Below are positions 57,065-64,000 of a stretch of 64,000 nucleotides of DNA, in pieces. How positions within the stretch are numbered: the stretch's first letter is position 1; the number at the start of each line of letters is the position of its first letter. Origin of the DNA: Nakaseomyces glabratus (taxonomy: Eukaryota > Ascomycota > Saccharomycetes > Saccharomycetales > Saccharomycetaceae); contig NC_088961.1 of the NCBI RefSeq assembly GCF_010111755.1, forward strand, positions 186,001 through 250,000, read 5' to 3'. The translations under genes were made by a program, and so were the position numbers. A model generated the notes under the pieces. It made no database searches, was not told where the DNA came from, and saw only the letters and a list, made by a program, of their open reading frames with translations.

Positions 57065-59812
57065 CTATATAGTGGTATCAGGTGTAGTTTCTGGTTCTGT
57101 CTCATCAGTGCCAGCGTCTTCCTCTTGCTCTTCCAATTTTTTTATACGGGCCAGTTTCACGAGAGGTGAAAGTGAACTGTTGTCCTCAGCTATTTCAGTT
57201 ATAAATGGATCATCTAGAAGTTCTGTAGCAGTGGCACGCTCACTAGGATCAACTTTGAGACACCAGTCCAGGAATTTCGTCAAGGTATCGCTTAATGCCT
57301 CAGGCTCTTTCAATTTCGGCGTACCATTGGTAGCAATTAAATAGAGAGCCCTTAATGGCGTTTCATTTAGATATGGTGGTTCACCCTCAATCATTTCGAT
57401 AATCATAATACCTAATGACCAAATATCAACCTTAGGCCCATATTCTTTACGGGAAACAACTTCAGGTGCCATCCAGTATGGTGTACCAACCATTGTAGTC
57501 CTTTTTAAGTTATTCTCATTTATTTGAGCACAGAAACCAAAATCGGTAAGCTTTATATTACCTTTTAAGGATAGCAGAATATTATCTGATTTGATATCTC
57601 TATGTAACACACCTTTGGAATGTAAAAATTGCAGACCTTTCAACGTTTCTCTACAAACGGCACCAATTTGACCTTCTGATAGAAGGCAATGCGTAACAAC
57701 GTCAGTTAGAGATCCACCTTCCATATATTCCATGACAATCCATAAATCACCTTTAGCCAGGTAAGAGTCAATAAAATTGACGATATTTGAATGCTTACTT
57801 TCCCTCATCACTAATATTTCATTCAAGATCAACTCTTTCTTTGGTTGCTTTTCCAGGTTCATTTGCTTTATAGCGACAGAGTCCTCACTTTCTGTATCAT
57901 GAGCGATATACACACCACCAGATGCACCTTGACCAATTTTGATTAGGTCCCTATATTTACTTTTTGGATCTCCAGGGCTACAAATTTCAGTAAGCTTGGC
58001 GTAAAGTAACTTCTTGTTTCTTTCTCTTTCTTCTTTCTTTTTCTCATTTGATCTCCTTGATGCTTTTGCAGGAACAGTAGGAGTAGTTTTAGGAATAGGT
58101 GGAACCTTTACTGTCTCAGTATCTGTTTCGACAGAAGTTGGTGCGCTATCAGTAGCCGACTTTTTATGGGAAGAACTATCATCTGATGGTAGCTTTGGCA
58201 ACGAAGCATTCTTTTTAGAGAGAAGCAACTCATCATCAACTTCCGATTTAGTAACCGGACTGCTTATATTTTCTTTGATTGGTGACATTGTTGCATTTTG
58301 CATCTTAGGTGTTAACGAAGCATTGCTCGATGGCGTTTGCTGTCCCGGTGGTTTTGGCGCCGGTCTGGTAGGTATATATTTCTCTTGTGTAGCCATGGGT
58401 GGTGTGCTAATCATACTATAACCAGCTGTTGGTGAGGTCAGACTAGTTCTTGATCTTGGGGTGCTGGAGGTGTGGAAGCCATTTTGTTCCAGAGTAGGGG
58501 TTCCCCCGGAAGCATATGACGTCCTATTATCATCAACTTGTTCATATTTACTCAGAGAATCTCTAACCAAAGGATTCTGTTTCTTCGGATCGAATGTCTT
58601 TATGACCTTCTCTTCACCAGTATGATCGGCAACATCTTGATAGAAATTAACAATATCAATAACTGCTTGCATATTCTGCTGTTGTTCCTTTCGCGATATA
58701 CCACTAGATGCCAACAGCCTCTCCCATTCCTCCGGTAAGCCTGTATATTCACCTGTCCTTGCATCTACACCAACATGATAGATATGCTTTGGATTGTATG
58801 GTGTCGATATTTTGAGTGTCGAAGACGACGACGATGATACACTGCTTAGACTTGATGCAGACTTTCTATTATCACTTGAATTTCTCTTCATGTTCTGCAC
58901 CAACGATGAGAACATACCTTTCATCTTACTTGTACTACTTTTCCTTTTTGCAGGCTCTTTTGGTGACGACGATGTAACTGCTTGTTTAGGTGTTCTTTTC
59001 GCAGTAGTACTCGGTAACTTATTTGTCTTCGATAGGTCCGCAGACTTTCTATGACTCGATGGCGCAGTGACTGTACTCGGCAGCTTAGGTGAAGTATGTT
59101 TTTCTTTTTGGGCTCTTGTTGATCCGCCATTATTTGCCTTGGTTATTGTATTAGTAGTAGAGCTTGGCTTTTGCGATGGTGTACTTAAAACAGTAGATGC
59201 TTGGTTACTTGATATCATTCCATTGAAACCATTACTATCATTGCTCAAACTTGTTGAGCTGCCTTCCCGGAGTTTGTTCATTCTCAATTTACTCTCTGAA
59301 TCGATAGTGGCTCTATTACTGTTACTAATACCATTATTATTATTATTAAGAAACTCCGTACTAGAATAGGTAGATGAGTTCTTCGATATTTCTATAAGTG
59401 TATTGTTTGTTGTTTCAAAATCAGATGCGGATTCTCTGATAGTAGAATATGTTTTATCACCGTTGTTCCTTATCGTATCAACTTCGACTGTATCTTCTTC
59501 GGCTGGTTCAAGCTCAGCATGTTCGGTGCCTTTCTCTTCATCTTGTTCTTGCTCTGTGGTATTAACTGACAAGGCTGCACTCAATTCAGAAGATGATGAT
59601 ACCCTAGTGAAATGAACAGGATCATCTAGAAACACAGCCTCTTCCTGAACTTCATCATTCTCATTTGTAGTCGACTGATCACTATTTACCTCATTTAGTT
59701 TACCCTTATGTTTTAAAATATCAGTGGCCTTCAAAGCATTCACATTTAGTGTACCATGCGTCCTTGGTAAACCAAGGGAAGGCACATTTTCCTTTTGATT
59801 AGCATTCGACAT
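57065..59812 (-). CDS. STE20: p21-activated protein kinase Ste20
   Basis: 915 residues (S. cerevisiae Ste20 about 939). Cdc42 effector kinase that phosphorylates Ste11 in the mating, filamentation and HOG pathways. Long Ser/Thr/Asn-rich N-terminus with an Asn run; CRIB domain at about 331-360 (STPYNPKHIYHVGVD ... TGEYTGLPEEW); proline-rich motifs (PTRPAPKPPGQQ, VPPIPKTTP) for SH3 partners such as Bem1; kinase domain about 619-870 (IGQGASGGVYIA, VAIKQMNLEKQP, HRDIKSDNILL about 735, DFGFCAQI, VGTPYWMAPEV). At about 877-890 SSLSPLVKLARIKK is the Gbeta (Ste4)-binding motif, so pheromone coupling is retained. The CRIB and Gbeta motifs distinguish it from Cla4 and Skm1. Confidence 0.98.
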   Translation of the reverse strand: MSNANQKENVPSLGLPRTHGTLNVNALKATDILKHKGKLNEVNSDQSTTNENDEVQEEAVFLDDPVHFTRVSSSSELSAALSVNTTEQEQDEEKGTEHAELEPAEEDTVEVDTIRNNGDKTYSTIRESASDFETTNNTLIEISKNSSTYSSTEFLNNNNNGISNSNRATIDSESKLRMNKLREGSSTSLSNDSNGFNGMISSNQASTVLSTPSQKPSSTTNTITKANNGGSTRAQKEKHTSPKLPSTVTAPSSHRKSADLSKTNKLPSTTAKRTPKQAVTSSSPKEPAKRKSSTSKMKGMFSSLVQNMKRNSSDNRKSASSLSSVSSSSSSTLKISTPYNPKHIYHVGVDARTGEYTGLPEEWERLLASSGISRKEQQQNMQAVIDIVNFYQDVADHTGEEKVIKTFDPKKQNPLVRDSLSKYEQVDDNRTSYASGGTPTLEQNGFHTSSTPRSRTSLTSPTAGYSMISTPPMATQEKYIPTRPAPKPPGQQTPSSNASLTPKMQNATMSPIKENISSPVTKSEVDDELLLSKKNASLPKLPSDDSSSHKKSATDSAPTSVETDTETVKVPPIPKTTPTVPAKASRRSNEKKKEERERNKKLLYAKLTEICSPGDPKSKYRDLIKIGQGASGGVYIAHDTESEDSVAIKQMNLEKQPKKELILNEILVMRESKHSNIVNFIDSYLAKGDLWIVMEYMEGGSLTDVVTHCLLSEGQIGAVCRETLKGLQFLHSKGVLHRDIKSDNILLSLKGNIKLTDFGFCAQINENNLKRTTMVGTPYWMAPEVVSRKEYGPKVDIWSLGIMIIEMIEGEPPYLNETPLRALYLIATNGTPKLKEPEALSDTLTKFLDWCLKVDPSERATATELLDDPFITEIAEDNSSLSPLVKLARIKKLEEQEEDAGTDETEPETTPDTTI

Positions 59813-60718
59813 CTCTTATAATCTGCTGATGCATATATCCTATCTATGCCACTTATAACCAAAGTATTGACAATGCCTGTTTCAGTCCTCTCACTCCTAA
59901 ATCTCCAATCTAGTATGAGGTTTGATTGCTTGTTTACTAATCTCCTATAGCTCAATCTCCAATAAATCCGTTTGTGCTTTTCGCTTTTCGCTTTGGGCTT
60001 ATTGATCAAATAGTTGTGCGATATAATTTTCTTTGGTCGACTTTATATTCAAAGCTACTCAAATCTATTATCGATTGACCTCATGAAGCGTCTTTATTCT
60101 TCCTTCCCTCTCTTAATTCTCTATTACACAAGGTAACCCGTTTGACAGTCTTTCTTTTTTTTTTTAGCTCATTTTTTCCTTTTATCAGCATCTAGGTCGA
60201 TACTATAAGACCAGCATTGAACGAAAATTTTACTTCTCTGCACGCTTTTGTCACCCAGCCCCATCACCATTTTTGTCGATTTTATTGTCTTTCACACACT
60301 CGCACATCTACTTAGCACCATCCTTCTCTCATCGAGAATAAACATCCGTCTTCCTTTGCTTTTGTCTCTGTGGAATTGTATCAGCATCGACCCGACACAC
60401 CTAGCCCACACAAACACATCAAAAAGGCAATCGATTCGATGCGATGTTGTTTCCTTCCATGCCTGCTTTCTCTTCCATAATGTCTGTTGACAAATTAATC
60501 TATAAATAAGGAAACAAATTCTCTTGCTTTTCTTACCTTAATCGGATTATATTTGTTGTATATAGTTTCTCATTTGGGTAGCTGTCCTCTTGGTTCAGTT
60601 TGAAGTTATTCGTAATATAAGCAAGTGCTGAATTGTAATTACTTCATGACGTTAAGTTGTCCTCATTCTTGTAACCAGATTATCAGTTTAACCCAATTGA
60701 GTGCCAATGGGACATCAA
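59813..60718. other. STE20 promoter / SHU1 3' region
   Basis: 906 bp, pyrimidine-rich on the plus strand (many TCTTTC/CTTTTT runs around 60130-60480). The 80-codon ORF 60248-60490 is low-complexity. No pheromone-response element (TGAAACA) was seen. Confidence 0.6.
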
Positions 60719-61186
60719 TTAGCAAACTTCCTGCCAATACTTCCTTAGTGGCTCTAGTTTATCCCATTTTTTTTGATCATATGCTATGAATAGTACCTCT
60801 TGTAGTTGATTTTGGCGTGATACTCGGTAAGCTGTTTGGAATATCAGATTAGCTGCTCGCACTTGGTTTAAATCTAAGCTATCCTCTTGGCACATTTCAT
60901 TAATCAATGAATCGAGACCGTATATCACCAGATGTGTATGGGAGTCAGGCTGCACCTCCAATTTGATCAGGTACATGAATATATATTGTAGACTGTTTAA
61001 AAATAGCACATGTACGTCTCGCCTACTTCTAAGTATACTATTCACAGTTAGCGGTTCATCTTTATAATTCTTGAGAGACTCAAGCTTGGATCTTGCGTCA
61101 TAGCCTAAAACTATTATCAAACTTTTACGCCTTGAGGCGCAGTTGATATCCTCGTCTAAAAGATTTCGAACAACTTCTAGTACCAT
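60719..61186 (-). CDS. SHU1: Shu complex subunit Shu1 (error-free DNA repair)
   Basis: 155 residues from ATG 61186 (MVLEVVRNLLDEDINC); codons further upstream in frame lack ATG. S. cerevisiae Shu1 is about 150 residues. A RecA-like-fold Rad51 paralogue relative that, with Shu2, Csm2 and Psy3, promotes Rad51 filament assembly for template-switch repair. The family is fast-evolving; recognisable segments are SLIIVLGYDARSKLE, VHVLFLNSLQYIFMYLIKLE and HLVIYGLDSL, which align in order with the S. cerevisiae protein. No Walker motifs, as expected. Placement between STE20 and MRP4 (YHL006C) strengthens a modest sequence match. Confidence 0.85.
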   Translation of the reverse strand: MVLEVVRNLLDEDINCASRRKSLIIVLGYDARSKLESLKNYKDEPLTVNSILRSRRDVHVLFLNSLQYIFMYLIKLEVQPDSHTHLVIYGLDSLINEMCQEDSLDLNQVRAANLIFQTAYRVSRQNQLQEVLFIAYDQKKWDKLEPLRKYWQEVC

Positions 61187-61637
61187 ATTGATCAATGAGT
61201 TCTTTTACAACTGGTGGTAGGTTCTTCAGACACAATCGCAGTTTTCAAGTAGCTCCAAATATTGCCCGTCAAAGGTATTATGGTTATAGGACTAATTCTT
61301 CGCAACTTAAATATATATAATATTACAAGGTACACCTCTATGCTATAGTAGAGATCATTCAAGCTTTCCAAGCTAGTTCATTACAATAAACTGCCGATTA
61401 ATGCCAGCTCATCTAATTTTTGTTAGTCCTCTTTATTATGGTGACAGCGCAGCTCGATTGTCCTCTTGATCTCGCCTCTAGGCTTCCCGAGCCAAAGTCG
61501 AAAAATCCTTGAAAAAATCCTTTACCAATAGACAATAACATAAGAGTTGCCAATAGAATTTATGTACAAGAATTGTATAAGAGTTATACTTTATAACTGC
61601 AGCAAGATCCCAGATAATCCCAATAAATTGTAACATC
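61187..61637. other. Divergent SHU1/MRP4 promoter region
   Basis: 451 bp. No dubious intervening gene corresponding to YHL005C is seen, and no tRNA. Confidence 0.65.
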
Positions 61638-62831
61638 ATGAGTTTGAGGGCTCTAAGAGGGTTTTTAATAGGTACTCGTAACCTTCCACTTAGAGGAATT
61701 CGGTACCAAAGTACCAGTACAGGTACGTCGAATAATGTTGATGTCAATGAGAACACTGATGACCTGTATTTGATGAAACAACAGGAACTCAATAATGTTG
61801 TGGTGCAGCAGTTGAAGGAATTCTCTAAGATGTCTCAAGCTGAGATTGACAATTACTTGAACAACTCAAAAGGAGCCGAACCAACCGAGAAGGAACAACT
61901 TCTAGAGCAAGAACTAAGGAACTTGTTCCAAAAGTATTCTCAGGATAATCAACTGTTGGGAGGGCTTGATACAGCCGAGGAAGGGCATTCGCGTGCTGTC
62001 GAGGAAATCCTACAAACAAAGAGGTTTCCATTTTTAGTTCCATCAGCAAGCGATAAACCTTACAGTCCACAAGAGTTATACCTACGTCAAGCCCACCACG
62101 GTAGCCATGTGGCTAAACTCGGAGCTCGGGTAGAACAAGTTTTCTCACCAAACAGAGATATCTATACACCACCAACCCCAGAAAAAATGTCAATAGAAAA
62201 ACTAATGGCTGCGGGTGTCCATTTAGGTCAGTCGACCTCACTTTGGAGATCATCCACCCAGCCTTTTATCTATGGTGAATACAATGGGATTCATATTATT
62301 GATTTGAATCAAACATTAGCATATTTAAAAAGAGCTGCACAAGTTGTCGAAGGTGTTGCGGAGAGGGGTGGTGTTATCTTGTTTCTAGGAACTCGAAAGG
62401 GTCAAAAAGTTGCGCTAGAAGAGGCCGCTAAGAGAACGCATGGGTATTTTGTTTCTACGAGATGGATTCCAGGTACGCTTACAAATTCAACAGAAATTTC
62501 AGGTGGTTGGGAGAAGCACGAAGTTGATCTTCAGGACAAGCCCACTGGCAGACCATTACAAACAGATGAAAAGTCAAGGATTGTTAAGCCAGATCTATTG
62601 GTTGTGTTAAATCCAACAGAAAATAGGAATGCACTTAATGAAGCCATGAAGTCGAGAGTTCCAACCATTGGTATTGTAGATACTGACTCTGAGCCATCTT
62701 TCTTGACTTATCCTATTCCAGGTAATGATGATTCCTTAAGATCTGTAAACCTATTACTGGGCGTTCTAGCCAAAGCTGGTGAAAGAGGAGTAAAGAATCG
62801 GATCAGAAAGGCGAGTGAGATGAAGCAATAA
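61638..62831 (+). CDS. MRP4: Mitochondrial small-subunit ribosomal protein uS2m (Mrp4)
   Basis: 397 residues (S. cerevisiae Mrp4 about 394). The N-terminus is a basic, acid-free mitochondrial targeting sequence ([20 protein letters not shown]), followed by an acidic linker. The uS2 domain occupies the C-terminal half: [41 protein letters not shown] (in parts), [30 protein letters not shown] and [16 protein letters not shown] with [22 protein letters not shown]. Component of the mitoribosomal 37S subunit. Divergent from SHU1, convergent with LAG1, as YHL004W. Confidence 0.97.
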   Translation: MSLRALRGFLIGTRNLPLRGIRYQSTSTGTSNNVDVNENTDDLYLMKQQELNNVVVQQLKEFSKMSQAEIDNYLNNSKGAEPTEKEQLLEQELRNLFQKYSQDNQLLGGLDTAEEGHSRAVEEILQTKRFPFLVPSASDKPYSPQELYLRQAHHGSHVAKLGARVEQVFSPNRDIYTPPTPEKMSIEKLMAAGVHLGQSTSLWRSSTQPFIYGEYNGIHIIDLNQTLAYLKRAAQVVEGVAERGGVILFLGTRKGQKVALEEAAKRTHGYFVSTRWIPGTLTNSTEISGGWEKHEVDLQDKPTGRPLQTDEKSRIVKPDLLVVLNPTENRNALNEAMKSRVPTIGIVDTDSEPSFLTYPIPGNDDSLRSVNLLLGVLAKAGERGVKNRIRKASEMKQ

Positions 62832-63207
62832 CTGTTATGATAAACATTATTTTCAAACAGCCCCAATCTATCCGATTTTAGACTATCATGTATATATCAT
62901 ATCTATTAATCTGTAATTTCCTTTTTTAAAATCCCTAATATTCATTTTAAGATAATGTTTGTGGAAAGAGAGACATTTGAAATCAATGTGGTAATGTGAA
63001 GAATAATTTTATTTTAGAGAATGAATGCTATAAGAACAGTTATATTTATAAAATCATAATGATGACTACCTCGTACAGTCACCCAAATGTGCCGTTACAT
63101 TATACAATAAGGGACCTGGTATAATCTTGAGGTAAGCGGTGGCCCAAATTGTAACTTTTACATGAGTTGGAAAAAAATAAAGCCATTAACGAGTACGAAA
63201 TATCTGA
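62832..63207. other. Convergent 3' region, MRP4-LAG1
   Basis: 376 bp, AT-rich; no gene or notable repeat. Confidence 0.65.
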
Positions 63208-64000
63208 TTATTCATCTTTTTCCTTTGATGACTCATTGATACAGATGGTAATATTATCGTCTGCAGGTGTACCTGGCATTGTAGATTCATCGGATTCACT
63301 ATCACTTCTTTCATCTTTTTGTTCACCCTTGAAGATCAACCTTAGTAAAATCTTGAAAATTAAGAACAGCCAGTATAGGTTGACAAGTTGCAGAGCAAAA
63401 ATTAGAACAAACACGATTGGCTGTGAGATCCAGCATTTGTATTGAGAAGTTGCGAAATTTAAAACATAGTTCCCTTCAGTCTTGAATTCGGTTAAGACAG
63501 ACCATAGAATTCTGATGTTGACAACGTGACGTAGATAAATCCAGCTACCAACAAACACCAAGAATACTGGAGGCGTAAAGATGGAATCCAAATAATTCAG
63601 GATCTTTGATAGTGACAAGAAGAAATCAGAAATGTCCATAGTGATATATATTGACAATCCCATTTTTGTGAAATGGAAGACGTAGGAAGACCAAATCAAC
63701 AGCAGAGTGACGATGTGGTGGAAGACCAGTTCTTTGTAATCCTTTCTAGGTCTCTCAAGTTGCAACACCAAGACACAAGCTTGTTGAGACCAAAATGCAG
63801 CTTGGCCTAGATAGAATACTTTGTATAGGAATGGATTAGTGAAATCAGGGTAGCTGTTGTACATTTCCTTGGTCTTAAATAGCCACAAATCAGAGTGGTA
63901 CATGATGTAGAGGCCAAAGGGGCCCGAACAACCACAATAGAAAAGGGCGTACATCTGCTCCATCATCCTCTTCACCTTATGTCTGGAAGTTATGTTTAGG
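63208..64000 (-). CDS. LAG1: Ceramide synthase Lag1, C-terminal part (5' end outside window)
   Basis: The frame is open to the window edge; about 264 codons are present and the first in-window ATG is internal. Ceramide synthase of the ER membrane joins very-long-chain acyl-CoA to sphingoid bases. The TLC/Lag1 domain is visible: [20 protein letters not shown] (in part), [20 protein letters not shown], the double-histidine motif [18 protein letters not shown], and [18 protein letters not shown] with the conserved Asp. Several membrane segments follow, ending in an acidic cytosolic tail ([12 protein letters not shown]) with CK2-type phosphosites. The position next to MRP4 (YHL003C) and the sequence favour LAG1 over its paralogue LAC1. 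Confidence 0.95.
   Translation of the reverse strand, partial: LNITSRHKVKRMMEQMYALFYCGCSGPFGLYIMYHSDLWLFKTKEMYNSYPDFTNPFLYKVFYLGQAAFWSQQACVLVLQLERPRKDYKELVFHHIVTLLLIWSSYVFHFTKMGLSIYITMDISDFFLSLSKILNYLDSIFTPPVFLVFVGSWIYLRHVVNIRILWSVLTEFKTEGNYVLNFATSQYKCWISQPIVFVLIFALQLVNLYWLFLIFKILLRLIFKGEQKDERSDSESDESTMPGTPADDNITICINESSKEKDE

Overview
The window is nuclear DNA of a budding yeast. It has short AT-rich intergenic spaces, apparently intronless genes with no operons, and yeast ribosome-biogenesis promoter motifs. The proteins are recognisable orthologues of Saccharomyces cerevisiae genes. The order resembles a post-whole-genome-duplication yeast of the Nakaseomyces group. From memory, the run SAK1 ... 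YAP3 ... STE20 matches Candida glabrata (Nakaseomyces glabratus) chromosome K. No database was consulted, so the species call is inference.

Three blocks of S. cerevisiae gene order are joined end to end. Block A (about 1-23.5 kb) follows chromosome V in reverse: PMD1 (5' end missing), RPS26, COM2, SAK1, VFA1, LCP5, NSA2, RSP5, DSE1, YCK3. Block B (23.8-42.5 kb) follows chromosome XVI from YPR023C to YPR016C: EAF3, SDD4, AGC1, [ROK1 inserted], ATP20, MCM4, RLF2, DSS4, TIF6. Block C (46.0-64.0 kb) follows chromosome VIII left: PRS3, ETP1, YAP3, tRNA-Val(AAC), [an extra alcohol-dehydrogenase-like gene], YHL008C, STE20, SHU1, MRP4, LAG1 (5' end missing at the window edge).

The 42.5-46.0 kb stretch between blocks B and C is the only accessory-looking part. 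It holds two ORFs I do not recognise, four G7-G8 tracts on one strand, and about 1.3 kb with no convincing gene. The second accessory spot is the reductase gene beside tRNA-Val.

Functionally these are independent housekeeping and regulatory genes. A ribosome-assembly theme (LCP5, NSA2, ROK1, TIF6, RPS26) is mirrored by PAC (GCGATGAG) and RRPE-like promoter motifs at LCP5/NSA2, ROK1, TIF6, RLF2/DSS4 and PRS3. Other regulatory signals are an Mcm1/ECB-like palindrome upstream of MCM4, paired Yap-type sites upstream of YAP3, a TTACGTAA site upstream of the reductase, and two long perfect palindromes in the DSE1 promoter, one carrying inverted CCAGC (Ace2/Swi5-type) cores.

I found no transposon, CRISPR array, centromere, rRNA or virus-like element, and no convincing wholly new system. 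The most unusual signals are the DSE1 promoter palindromes and the orphan region at 43-46 kb.
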